DNA from: Psoroptes ovis
Taxonomy: Eukaryota > Arthropoda > Arachnida > Sarcoptiformes > Psoroptidae
DNA length: 64,000 nucleotides
Reading direction: 5' to 3'
Assembly: GCA_002943765.1 (NCBI GenBank)
Contig: PQWQ01000037.1
Location: 62,001 to 126,000 of the forward strand
A program made the translations under genes and the position numbers. The notes under the pieces were generated by a model. That model worked only from the letters and a program-made list of their open reading frames with translations. It was not told where the DNA came from and made no database searches. Each line of letters opens with the position of its first letter. Position 1 is the first letter of the stretch. This document shows, in pieces, positions 53,796 through 64,000 of this stretch.

Positions 53796-54053
53796 ATGAC
53801 TGATCGTTATAACATACATTCACAATTGGAACATTTACAATCGAAATATATTGGTACTGGTCATGCTGATACAGTCAAATTTGAATGGTTAGTCAATCAA
53901 CATCGTGATACGAATGCAGCTTATTTAGGCCATCCAGACATGTTGGCATTTTTTGCCATTGCCGAAAATGAATCGATTGGTCGTATTAAATTTAATATGA
54001 TGGAAAAAATGTTGCAACCATGTGGCTTGAATCCAGAAAAGCCTGAAGATTGA
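53796..54053 (+). CDS. SF3B5: Splicing factor 3B subunit 5 (SF3b10)
   Basis: An intronless ORF of 85 residues, the normal size (human about 86). It is the smallest subunit of the U2 snRNP SF3b complex and contacts SF3B1. Visible sequence is MTDRYNIHSQLEHLQSKY, then GTGHADTVKFEWLVNQHRDT, then FFAIAENES and MEKMLQPCG, all family hallmarks. An in-frame ATG at 53598 exists but would add 66 residues unlike the family, so the ATG at 53796 is chosen; the seven bases before it are A. Position +4 (ACT) and the missing usual Trp (Phe in VKFEW) are minor variants. Confidence 0.95.
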   Translation: MTDRYNIHSQLEHLQSKYIGTGHADTVKFEWLVNQHRDTNAAYLGHPDMLAFFAIAENESIGRIKFNMMEKMLQPCGLNPEKPED

Positions 54054-54333
54054 ATTTTTATTAAACCTATGAACATTCATTTATTTATATTCATCAACTT
54101 TTTTTCCCCGATAACCTTGTTAAATTATTTTCATTTAATTTGTAATTTTTTGAATCTTAAACTGAAGGTTCGCATCTCAATTATCGATTGATTATGATCA
54201 AGGTTTTTGTTTTTTTGGCGGTTAATCGATTAAAATTTTCCAAATTTTTTCTCATATTTAAGATGGTTAGCATTTAGTCAATGTTTACGTGCATTTATTC
54301 ATTCATAATTTATTCTAAATCATTGAAATCAAA

Positions 54334-55370
54334 ATGGTAATTTTTACAAAAATTGAAATTTTCCGCTTGTTTGTGTTATTGGCAATCACTTTATCATCAA
54401 TCAATGCAAATGGGACAAATAATTGGCATTCACCGAGACATGCTAGACGATGGTCATCGAATCATTTCAATTCGACTGATTATGACTTTACCGGCAAAGT
54501 AGTTCTAGTAACTGGGTCATCTGGTGGTGTTGGTGCACATGTTGCTAAAGAATTTTGCAAAAAAGGTGCTAATGTTGTGATAAATGGTCGCCGAAAATCA
54601 GCCATTCAATCAATTTTGAATGAATGTCAAACATTATCACCGAATCGAGCCGAAATGCTTGGCTATATTGCCGATGTAACCGTCAAAGAACAAGTGAAAG
54701 CTATGGTTGATGCTACCGTTCATAAATTTGGTAGAATTGATGTTCTTGTCAATAATGCCGGCGGTGGTGTTTTCGGTTCCGTTTACGATTCTGATATAGA
54801 TGAGAAAATACGTCGAATGATGGATTTGAATCTTCATTCAGTGGTCACAGTAACCAACTATGTGGTACCACATTTGGAAAAATCCAAAGGTAATATCATC
54901 ACTATATCTTCAGTTTTGGGACAACAAGCGGTAATCATATCTTTAGATAATCTGGTAAAAATGAAAATAAATGAAATTTTACTTTTCCAGAATCAATTTT
55001 TCATGCCTTATTGTGTAGCTAAAGCAGCTGTTGATATGTTTTGTCGATCGATCGCAATCGAATTAGGACCAAAAGGTGTTCGTGTGAATTATGTCAGGTA
55101 TTTGTCGATTTGATTTATATTACAATACCAAATTATCAAAAAATGTAAACCCCTTCTAGTCCGACAGCTATGCGTACAAATTTTCAACAAGCCACTGGTT
55201 CTGGTGAAATGTTACAAGGTGTATTATCACATCTCGAACAAACCATACCATTACGTCGTATTGGTCGTATCGAAGATGTTGGTCATGTGGTTTTATTTTT
55301 GGCATCGGATAAAAGTTCATTCATAACTGGCGCCAACATTGTTGTTGATGGTGGTAATAGTTTGATTTAA
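54334..55370 (+). CDS. Short-chain dehydrogenase/reductase with signal peptide
   Basis: Exons 54334-54930, 54991-55097 and 55160-55370 give 304 residues. This is a classical SDR: cofactor motif TGSSGGVG (60-67) preceded by GKVVLVT, NNAGGG (140-145), active-site SS (192-193), YCVAK (Tyr206, Lys210), SPTAMRT after the core, and GANIVVDGG at the end. The N-terminus (MVIFTKIEIFRLFVLLAITL) is a hydrophobic signal peptide or membrane anchor, followed by a basic linker, so it probably acts in the secretory pathway. A short Arg after NG (NGRRKS) suggests NADP preference. The substrate cannot be told from the sequence. The first intron is only 60 nt and has no in-frame stop. AATAAA lies at 55387. Confidence 0.9.
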
Positions 55371-55678
55371 ACAAAATAATTTAAAAAATAAAATCAAATA
55401 ATTTGAATAAAAAATTTGAATTCGTCCTTTGTGAATTTTTCCCGTCATATGTTAGCTCTTTAAAGAAAACAAACAAGTTCGAGATTTTATTGGTAAAACT
55501 ATAGTTTTAAGCTTAATTGTATTCGATTGGGTACAATTGTGTTCATTTGCCTTTACTTTTTCAAAACACACAAAATATCTTTAAAATTATTTCAAATTAA
55601 TTGGCAGTGTGTGCATTGCAGTTGATTTTGTTGTTAAAGTATTTTTTCAAAATTTGAATTCGTTGCCCCCAGTAAAAG

Positions 55679-57415
55679 ATGCATTCATTAATTCGTATTA
55701 ATAAATCATTAGTCGTACAATTGTCTCGACAATTGTCGATCAGATCGGCTGCAACAGCATCACAATCTTCATATAAATTTGATAATTCAAAATATGGTAA
55801 AAATATTGTACTGATTGAAGGTGTACGTACACCATTTACACAAAGTCAAACTGATTATGAAAATCTATTGGCATATGAACTTCAACGATATGCAATTTCG
55901 TAAGTTGATTCTTTGGTGAATTGTGTACATTTGATCAAAACAATTTTTTTTTGTTGCAAAACATTAGATCATTGATCAAACGTGTTGATATTCCTAAAGA
56001 TAAAATTGATTATGTAATATGTGGTACAGTCATTCAAGAACCAAAAACACCGAATGTTGCACGTGAAGCAATGTTAGCTGCTGGTCTGCCGGAAAAAATT
56101 CCAGCAAGCACAGTAACACAAGCTTGCATATCAGCCAATCAAGCCATTACATCGGGTATTGGTTATATGAATTCTGGCACATATGATGTAATTATAGCTG
56201 GCGGTGTCGAGACAATGTCCGATGTGCCCATCAGACATTCACGTGCTATGCGAAAAATGTTATTGAATTTGAATAAAGCTAAAACCCTTCAACAACGTTT
56301 AAAAGTTCTCAGTAGCTTCAAATTAAGTTATTTAGCACCAGAAGTAAGATAATAAAAGTTAATATACATGATGCACTAATTTTCATACCTCTTTTTGATT
56401 TCAGCTTCCAGCTGTATCGGAATTTTTTTCCGGTGAAATCATGGGTCATTCTAGCGATCGTTTGGCTGCTGCATTCAAAGTCTCAAGACAAGAACAAGAT
56501 GAATATGCATTGCGATCACACACGAATGCCGATAAAGCATACAAAGAAGGTCTATTGCAAGACATTGAACCGATTGTTGTGCACGGAAAAGGTTTGGTTC
56601 GAAAAGATAATGGTGTCAGAGTTTCAACATTGGAAAAAATGGCCAAATTAAAGCCTGCATTCATCAAACCATATGGATCGGTAACAGCAGCCAATTCCAG
56701 TTATTTGACAGATGGAGCAACAGCATGTTTGATTATGACTGAAGAAAAATCTAAAGAACTGGGACTGAAACCGAAAGCATATCTTCGTCAACATTTATAT
56801 TGTTCAATTGATCCAAAAGATCAGCTACTTTTGGGTCCAGCATATGTCATAACTCGATTATTAGATCGTGTCGGCCTAAAAACTAGTGATATTGATGTAT
56901 GGGAATTACATGAAGCGTTTGCCGGTCAAGTATTGGCCAATTTGAAAGCATTGGATTCAGATTTTTTCGCTAAAAATTATATTGGTCGTAGTTCAGCGAT
57001 CGGTGCACCAGATATCAGTAAATTAAACACTTGGGGTGGTTCACTTTCGATTGGACATCCATTCGGTGCAACCGGTGTTCGTTTGGTGACAACTGCAGCT
57101 AATCGATTACATAAAGAAAATGGTCGTTTAGCTTTTGTTGCTGCATGTGCTGCTGGTGGTATTGTAAGTATTTCGAAAATTTTTTTTGAATAATTCAGTG
57201 TCTTTGGCATTTTATGACTTGGAAAAGTGAAAAGACTATGCTTTTTCATTGATCATAACTTTGTAAAAATGCCAAAATCAATCTTTGAAATTCAACAGGA
57301 CAGACATTTTTCCTAAGTTTTCTATAAATTTGTTTCTGTAGTATGTGTATTTCACAAAATTTTCTTCATTTTTTTTTTCTAGGGCCATGGAATGATTGTG
57401 GAACGATGTCCCTGA
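55679..57415 (+). CDS. HADHB: Mitochondrial trifunctional protein beta subunit, 3-ketoacyl-CoA thiolase
   Basis: Four exons, 55679-55899, 55968-56343, 56405-57163 and 57383-57415, give 462 residues (human 474). The last exon is only 33 nt and encodes GHGMIVERCP. It catalyses the final thiolytic step of long-chain beta-oxidation, in complex with the alpha subunit (HADHA, not in this window). The presequence is MHSLIRINKSLVVQLSRQLS. Thiolase landmarks are TVTQACISANQA (nucleophile Cys), AGGVETMSDVPIRHSR, LKPAFIKPYGSVTAANSS, the ELHEAFAGQ loop, GHPFGATG (His) and AACAAGG (second Cys). The beta-subunit-specific DVPIRHSR segment separates it from soluble thiolases. Retaining the last intron would replace the C-terminus. 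AATAAA at 57473 lies just before a MITE. Confidence 0.94.
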
Positions 57416-57490
57416 AAAACAACGAACAACACTACGAAAATGGGCTGAATCATTCGATTATTGAATTTTTGTAATAAAAAAACTAAAATA

Positions 57491-57571
57491 TTAGCGTGTC
57501 CGACAAGTTTTTGCTGATTTTCGAATGATTTTCTACGAAATAATCGGCAAAAACTTTCCGGACAGTCCTAA
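57491..57571 (+). mobile_element. mariner-like MITE, subfamily A, at HADHB 3' end
   Basis: Left end TTAGCGTGTCCGACAAG and right end CTTTCCGGACAGTCCTAA, with a CTACGAAATAATCGG core, 81 bp. It starts 13 nt after the AATAAA of HADHB. Confidence 0.82.
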
Positions 57572-58112
57572 AATACATTCAATAAATTATTATTTTTCAT
57601 AAAATTAAAAATTTTAAAATTAATTTTTAATACAAAATTCCATGAATAATTAAAATGGAAAATTTTCATAATTAATTGATTAATCAATTAAAATTGGCGA
57701 AAAATGAATAAATGACCATTTTAAAAAATGCTTATGACACATGGTTGAAAATAAATAAAATTTTGACAAGCAAACCATCAATTTTTCCTCCTACAAATAA
57801 TCGATAACAATGCACATTAATCATAGTTTTATGTTTTGTTTTAAATAAAAAAAGAAATAAAATCTGGTTGTGACAATTTATTTGTGTGGATAGCAATTTT
57901 ATTATTTCATTATTGAGAGATTCTCAAATCACATCATTCATTGGTAATCTTGAATAATTTTGAAAAATACAAATCAATTTGAGAATCACTCATATTTCAC
58001 CAATGATTTTTATTATCTTCAAAAATCAGCATGTAAGCAACATATAAATACAAATGTATATTTTACATTATTTTTCTCTTCTTCATCGGTCATTTTGATA
58101 TTCATTTATTTA

Positions 58113-58273
58113 CAGGGTTTCAAGTTTGAATTCAGAGTTTTAAAATTAATTTTCGTAGTTTTCAAGTTTATCATCGTACTTTTGAATGCAATTTTGAACC
58201 GTGAAATTATGAAATTCAATTTCAAAAATACGAAAATCAATTTTAAAACCCCCAATTAAAACTTGAAATCTTA
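58113..58273 (+). mobile_element. CAGGG-type 161-bp palindromic MITE
   Basis: TA on both sides (58111-12 and 58274-75). It starts CAGGGTTTCAAGTTTGAATT, 161 bp. The right end AAAACTTGAAATCTTA has diverged. Confidence 0.8.
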
Positions 58274-58507
58274 TATTTCTTTTGTTTTTTTTTTTACAAT
58301 TTTTCGGTCATTTTTTTCTATTGATTTATTTCTTTAAAGCTATATGATCATATATTTATTAGTTTTATTGTTATTTTTATTTGCCAATAAAAAAATGATC
58401 ATGATGATCAATATGGTTTGGATATTAATCATTTTTTTAAATATTCAAGTAAAGAAATTAATCATCAAATACATTGCCATATACAATAATTCAATCGATT
58501 TTATTTA

Positions 58508-58588
58508 TTAGATTGTCCGGAAAATTTTGGCCGATTTTCATCAAGCAACTCTATTCGATTAAGCCGAATAAACTTTTCGGACAATCAA
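58508..58588 (+). mobile_element. mariner-like MITE, subfamily B
   Basis: Left end TTAGATTGTCCGGAAAA, core AACTCTATTCGATTAAGCCG, right end AACTTTTCGGACAATCAAT, about 81 bp. Confidence 0.82.
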
Positions 58589-59636
58589 TCGATTTTATTT
58601 ATGACACACATTCATATTTTAATGTTTGATTTTTAATATTTCAATTTCATTTTTTTCAAACAAAATAATTTAAATTTAAAATATATTGACTACTGTATTT
58701 GAATTGAATCAAGCAGCCACCACTAATCAAAGCAGCATGATCTTAGTTTGGGTGATATTTTATTTTTTATATTTTAAAACTAAATAAAAAGTCATCAGAA
58801 ATTTTGAAAATTTGAAATCAGTGCAAAAAAGACCGAAAACAATGCGGAAAAATGTCGAGAAAACATTTCATTGACAATTTCAGTGATAACATAAGTGTTT
58901 TATTCATAAGAAAACAAGTTCCTTAAATCATAAGAAATCATCGCAAAAATTTGAAAATGTGTCATGTGTTTCAGTTGGTGCCTAATATATATTTTTCATT
59001 AAAGAAATTGTCAAAAATTTAAATGAAATTCTTCCATTGAAAATTGCCCGTAAACGTAAATTTTGTATTCAATTTCAATGTGCAGAGTACTCTAATGAAT
59101 CAAACTTTTCACAAATAATGATGATTATTCATTTTCATGTAATTGTGTACCAACAAACAGCGAACAACAACAACAACAACGAATCTCCAGAGGTGTCTTG
59201 TTTATTTTTTTTTCGGGTACCCGAAATAATATATACTACGGGTAAGTGGCGGTTCTTGCCTATGCACATGTACACATGTAATGAGAATCAAAAAAATTTG
59301 TTTCTGATTTTCTTCTTCTTCTTTTGATGAATGCATCTTTCTAAAAAGCAAAATTGATTAGTTAGATATATTTTTTCAATTTATTCTTGAATAGTGAAAA
59401 CATGGCACAAGTTATATAAGAATTAATAATAAATATCTATTTTTGTTTAGATTTATTTACTTGCTTTTGCAGCAGCAGATAATAAACATAAACACAGACA
59501 GTGATTATTGAATTTTATTAAGTAAAAAATAATTATTAATAAATAAATAAATAAACAAATCTCCGGGGACAAATATTTTTATCATCATTTTTCATATACA
59601 TTCAGAATTTGATTATTGGTGAATTTTCCATAAATT

Positions 59637-59797
59637 CAAGGTTTCAAGTTTAAATTCAGAGTTTTGAAATTAATTTTCATATTTTTCAAGTTGATTTTCA
59701 TAGTTTTGAATGCAATTTCGAACCGTGAAATCACGAAATTTAATTTTAAAACTACGAAAATTAATTTTAAAACTCCGAATTAAAACTTGAAACCCTG
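59637..59797 (+). mobile_element. CAGGG-type 161-bp palindromic MITE
   Basis: It starts CAAGGTTTCAAGTTTAAATT and ends AAAACTTGAAACCCTG, 161 bp. TA follows the right end, but TT precedes the left end, so the left flank has changed. Confidence 0.8.
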
Positions 59798-60543
59798 TAA
59801 ATTCAATTTGATATTCAATAATATATCACACCTTTTTGTCAAAATTCAATCAAATGTTTTTTTTTTCATAGAACATATAACAATATTAATAATAATAACA
59901 ATGATCATTGAAATTTTCATATATATTAACATTTGTCATTTCATCAATTCATATTTGAATTGATGATACGGTGAAAATCAAAAAAACATGATTTTCAAAA
60001 ACAGAAAAAAAAATTCAAATGAAATTTTCTTAATTAAACAATGATAATAGTGAATGTTAATGTATATGTTCCTGTATATGTAATGTGCATATATTTGTCA
60101 AACATTCTTTCGAAAATGATAATGATAACATCACCAAGAATTTCCAACCTGAAATATTCACGAAAATGAAATTAAATGACAATACACATTATACATAGAT
60201 AGATACACATTCATATTGTACAATGAGAGTACAAACGCACACACACACAAATTCATGTGTATTCATTTGTTTGTTTGCTTGTCTCCAATAAGAAATGAAT
60301 GAATTCAAATTAGCCAAATAATGATAATGACAAAATAGAGACGACAATGAATAGGCCTTAAATGATGTTGTTACACATACAAAACATCAATGAATACAAA
60401 TAATAATAGAATTTTTTGTAAATTACTTATATTTCAGATAGATATCTATCTATCTAATGTATTTCTATATTTTCTTATCTATATTTTGATGTGTTTTCAA
60501 AATGAAATGTTTTTCAGAATAAAAATTCTTTATTTTTACACAA

Positions 60544-60567
60544 ATAATAATAATAATAATAATAATA
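60544..60567 (+). repeat. AAT trinucleotide microsatellite
   Basis: Eight perfect ATA/AAT units, in non-coding sequence. Confidence 0.85.
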
Positions 60568-61369
60568 TTTAATTTACAAATGATGTACTGTAATTTTGTA
60601 AGAAAAATTACTTATCTGATTCAAGTTGAATGAAAAATTTCGCTATTTTTTTTGATTTCATTAATAATAATAATAATCAAACAAACAGACAATGAAATAG
60701 AAATGAAATTGAAAGGGTTATATGTGTTCTGAATCAACACTTACATACACATTTATAAACACCACATAAATCTAATAATAATGATGATGAAGCTTTGAAA
60801 AGTTATGAGTAATATAAATATGTATAAGAAGAAAAACTTTATGATTTTTCTTTTGATTTGGTTTATTATTATTTGATAATTGAAAATTTGTTATCACATA
60901 CATCTATTCTTCATTTTCTTACATTTTCTTAATACAATTAATTTCAACAAAACAGAAATAATAAGAATTTTATTTCAATTAAGGATTTTGGTTGGTTTCT
61001 CGAATCCTTTTCCATCGAATTCAAAGTCTCAACCATCAATGATTTTAAACAACAATTGAAAATTAATATAATTAATTAGTGCTGTTTTTTCCACCACTAA
61101 ATTTCGATTTTCTTTGAACCAAAATTTTATTAAGGAAATTTTTCAAAGAAACAAAGTTTTTTTTGTGGGGCCATAATTCATATAATTCGCTTAGAGCATT
61201 TCGATTCTCTCTTTCTTTGATTTTATTTTTTTTGTCCCATTCTCCTTATATTCACTCACCACAATGAATGGACCCGTTTTCAATCAATGTTTTTCAAAGA
61301 AATCAGTTGAAAAGTCACTGATTTAATACTTGAACTGGAAATTTCCCATGTGATCAACCGAATTCGTGA

Positions 61370-61708
61370 TCATCGTATATACATTGATCCATGTAAGAAT
61401 CGGACTTTCACCAAGATTAGTTTCGTTTCAAATATTAGTGATAATCGTGTATTCAAATGCGAAAAAAATTGATGTCTCGATATCATTTTCTTCATTGATT
61501 CTAGTGATTTGTTGAATCCTTTGTCGTCTAGCTCTCGAATGATGTCTCGAAGCAAACCCTCAATGCAATCAATGAATGAATATTGCCCTTCAAAATATCG
61601 AATCAAAGAGAGGATAATCAGTTCATGGTAGATTAATGTGTACACGGAAAACATTTCTTTGGAACTTTTTTGATCCAAAATTTTTGTTTTTGATATATTT
61701 GGCGCCAT
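61370..61708 (-). pseudogene. Doubtful 112-residue ORF, possibly a ZMYND10-like remnant
   Basis: The ORF runs on the minus strand from ATG at 61708 (MAPNISKTKILDQKSSKEMF) to the TGA at 61370. Its balanced Glu/Asp/Lys/Arg content and lack of homopolymers make it the most gene-like ORF in the last 6.5 kb. The segment FSVYTLIYHELIILSLI resembles, from memory, the N-terminal region of the MYND-finger protein ZMYND10 (F-x-Y-x3-HE-x2-I-x-LL pattern). No MYND finger or neighbouring exon is visible. It could be a small gene, a decayed fragment or chance. The resemblance is weak evidence. Confidence 0.25.
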
Positions 61709-63605
61709 CAAAGTTGAATTAATAAATCGAATTCATTCATTCATTCATATTCATTTAATGTCACAATGTAAATATATATAGCTCTCGGAAAAATCTTGAT
61801 AAATATATAATTTTCGATGATTATTCAAATGCTGCTACGACTTGAAAATATATTCCCAAAATATATTTCATTTGCTTTGAGAATATACAAAATACAAAAA
61901 ATTATAATCTACAGAATTTCCACATTCTGGTTCAAGTTATTCGATTCAAGACATTAAACGATTCAAATCGAATATTTTGATGTGATTCGTTGATTTTTTT
62001 TTCAAAATTTTCTTTGATTAATTCATCTTAAGTCTTCGGAATACAAAAAAAATTGACATTTTCATTGTTCAATTCAATCAATTCGTTTGATTTGTTGCCA
62101 AACAATAAAAAAAATCATATTTCAATCATCATTGTGAATCATCATCATTACAATTTTGTTTTGCGGTTTTTACTTGATATTTTATCATCATCTTTGAATC
62201 AAAATATATTTTGTGTTTCTTGGCCTAAAAAGTTCTTAAAAACATATTTGCTGCTTCATTGGGTGAAAATTATTCAAATTTACACTGTGAAATTTCATTG
62301 ATTTTTAATCTGAATTTAATACAACGAACAACATTTTGTATTTTTCATCTGATTCACTCGTTGATTTATTTTATTTCGTTTTCGGTTGATTGATGAAACA
62401 ACACGAAAATATTTCATTTCACAAAATTCTTTGATTGATCAAATTTCATTCAAAAAAATGTATTTCAATGTATTTATGCAACAACATTATTATTTAAATT
62501 GATGAATTTTCGAGGAGCCAAAATACCTTGATTTGTTTCGCGTGCAATTTCATTGAAAGCTTTACAAAAATGAAAACTTTTTCAAAAAAGTGAATTTTCA
62601 AAGATTAAAATTCGTGTTCTTCGGTGTGTGAACCCTGGTAAACGCAATTGAAATGTATGTATGAATTGTTTGCGAACAGTGAAAAATGGCAAATTTTACA
62701 GAGAATAATTCTTGGCTAATTTCACTAATGGATTTTCATTTTTTTAAAATCATTATTATTTCACATATGAATATGTATGAAATGACATTTTTTTCCATAG
62801 TGATTATTGTTTTTTGCTTAGTTTAGTAGTTATTTCCATTTATTTTCCAAATTTCAAATTAATCTTTGATTTATCCTCAGAAAAAAAAATCAATCTGTTA
62901 TTTGGTGTATTATTATTAGCGCAGCCAACATGCAACCAATGATGATTTGATTCAAGAATAAATATATAATCAGTTGAAAATTATTTTGTTTCTTCAGTTG
63001 ATTTAATAAATAAATAAGAAGCTTTGGAGTTTTTCAGCAAATCACCATTCAGAAATCAAATCGAAAAACACAAATCCATAACATTTTACTGATCAATTGT
63101 TCATTGTTCACTTCATACTTCTAATAATATACATTAATGGTAGATCAAAACATTGAAGATCCAAAACTTTGGACCATTTCATTCCATCATTCAATTCTTA
63201 GATTTTTAGACTTTATTTTTTGACCAAAAAATTTCTCAACTTTAGTTTATTTCTTAGGCCAATAAAATAAAATAAAATAAAATTGAATCAAATTCAATTA
63301 TTGTTTATTATTGCTTGAATTCTCGATTCGATCATCGATTCATCAATAAAATAATAAGAAAACTTTCAATAATTTTGCCTTTTATTTCATTTCATTTCAT
63401 TTAATTATTTTTTTGTTAATTAATGATGACTTTTTAGCGGTTATATTTTCATCTGTCAACCCAATAACCCCCGAAATAGTTCATGTTTTATTTTTTTCCA
63501 AAAAGCAGTAGTGAGAAGACTGAGAAAAGACTTTGAAATCGAATTAGCCATAACATTATTATTATCAAATTATAAAATATAATTTTTAAATGAAAAATTA
63601 ATATA

Positions 63606-63685
63606 TTAGATTGTCCGAAAAGTTATGGCCGATTTTTATGAACAACTCTATTGATTAATCAAAATGAACTTTTTGGACAACCTAA
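63606..63685 (+). mobile_element. mariner-like MITE, subfamily B
   Basis: Left end TTAGATTGTCCGAAAAGTT, core AACTCTATTGATTAATC, right end AACTTTTTGGACAACCTAA, 80 bp. Confidence 0.83.
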
Positions 63686-63896
63686 TATATAAAAAAATAA
63701 ATTTTTCATCAATTTTTTTCTGTTGTTGTTCAAATGGAACGACTCAACATAAATAAATATTGAAAACAAGACAGAAATGTGTTTCACAATAAGTTGTTGT
63801 TGCTGGTGTTTGTCTTGTTGTTGAAAAGTTAATCCAAGATATCCATTTTTTTCTTGAATTTGGCTTTGTATATCGGATATCCTTCTATTTATATAT

Positions 63897-63978
63897 TTAG
63901 GTTGCCCAAAAAGTTCATTCGGCTTAATCGAATAGAGTTGCCGCATGAAAATCGGTCAAAACTTTTCGGACAATCTAA
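63897..63978 (-). mobile_element. mariner-like MITE, subfamily B, inverted orientation
   Basis: It reads TTAGGTTGCCCAAAAAGTTC, then GGCTTAATCGAATAGAGTTG, and ends AACTTTTCGGACAATCTAA. This is the reverse complement of subfamily B. It lies 211 bp from an opposite-facing copy. Confidence 0.83.
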
Positions 63979-64000
63979 TATTTTGCAAACAAATACAAAT

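Larger units (their letters stand above)
57416..64000. other. Gene-poor repeat-containing region
   Basis: Apart from four mariner-like and two 161-bp MITEs, an AAT microsatellite, a doubtful ORF (61370-61708) and short CA and AT repeats, I see no supportable gene. It may be an intron or upstream region of a gene beyond the window edge. Confidence 0.5.

Noticed and set aside
1..64000. CRISPR arrays, operons, rRNA/tRNA genes, prokaryotic defence or biosynthetic systems
   Set aside because: No direct-repeat/spacer arrays, tRNA-like cloverleafs or rRNA sequence were found. All recognised genes are spliced or single animal-type genes.

Overview
This is a eukaryotic, strongly AT-rich window with spliced genes. 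Introns are GT-AG, mostly 50-120 bp, with a few multi-kilobase ones. The gene set (a zfh1/ZEB zinc-finger homeodomain factor and a sprint/RIN Rab5 exchange factor, plus housekeeping genes), the Asn/Gln/Ser-rich low-complexity inserts and the compact gene ends fit an arthropod. My best guess is an acariform mite of the house-dust-mite type; this is an inference from style, not from a database match.

Layout. 1-12926 (+): zfh1/ZEB, 5'-truncated by the window edge, with a 9.3-kb intron full of small palindromic elements. 14784-16040 (-): transcription elongation factor TFIIS. 16750-40514 (-): a six-exon sprint/RIN gene (SH2, VPS9 and RA domains) with a 13.4-kb intron. 42420-43172 (+): an intronless unknown protein. 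43862-48696 (+): two adjacent folate genes, a dehydrogenase/cyclohydrolase and a separate formyltetrahydrofolate synthetase. In other animals these two modules are halves of one protein (MTHFD1). 49086-50407 (+): CCR4-NOT deadenylase Pop2/CNOT7. 51133-53115 (-): very-long-chain acyl-CoA dehydrogenase. 53796-54053 (+): SF3B5. 54334-55370 (+): a secreted or ER short-chain dehydrogenase. 55679-57415 (+): trifunctional protein beta subunit (HADHB). 57416-64000: gene-poor, with repeats and one doubtful ORF.

Repeats. Two non-autonomous DNA transposon (MITE) families dominate the repeat content. One is an ~80-bp mariner-like palindrome with TTAGGTTGTCC ends (14 copies, two subfamilies). The other is a ~161-bp palindrome with CAGGGTTTCAAG ends next to TA dinucleotides (7 copies). 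No transposase gene is visible, so both would depend on enzymes encoded elsewhere.

Functional links. The two folate enzymes supply one-carbon units. VLCAD and HADHB are early and late steps of mitochondrial long-chain fatty-acid oxidation. zfh1, TFIIS, SF3B5 and Pop2 act in transcription, splicing and mRNA decay. Points most worth following up: the split C1-THF synthase with a MITE in the gap, the irregular N-terminal zinc fingers of zfh1, the two MITE families, an orphan exon-like segment inside the sprint intron, and the unknown protein at 42420. No CRISPR array, rRNA, tRNA or prokaryote-like system was found.
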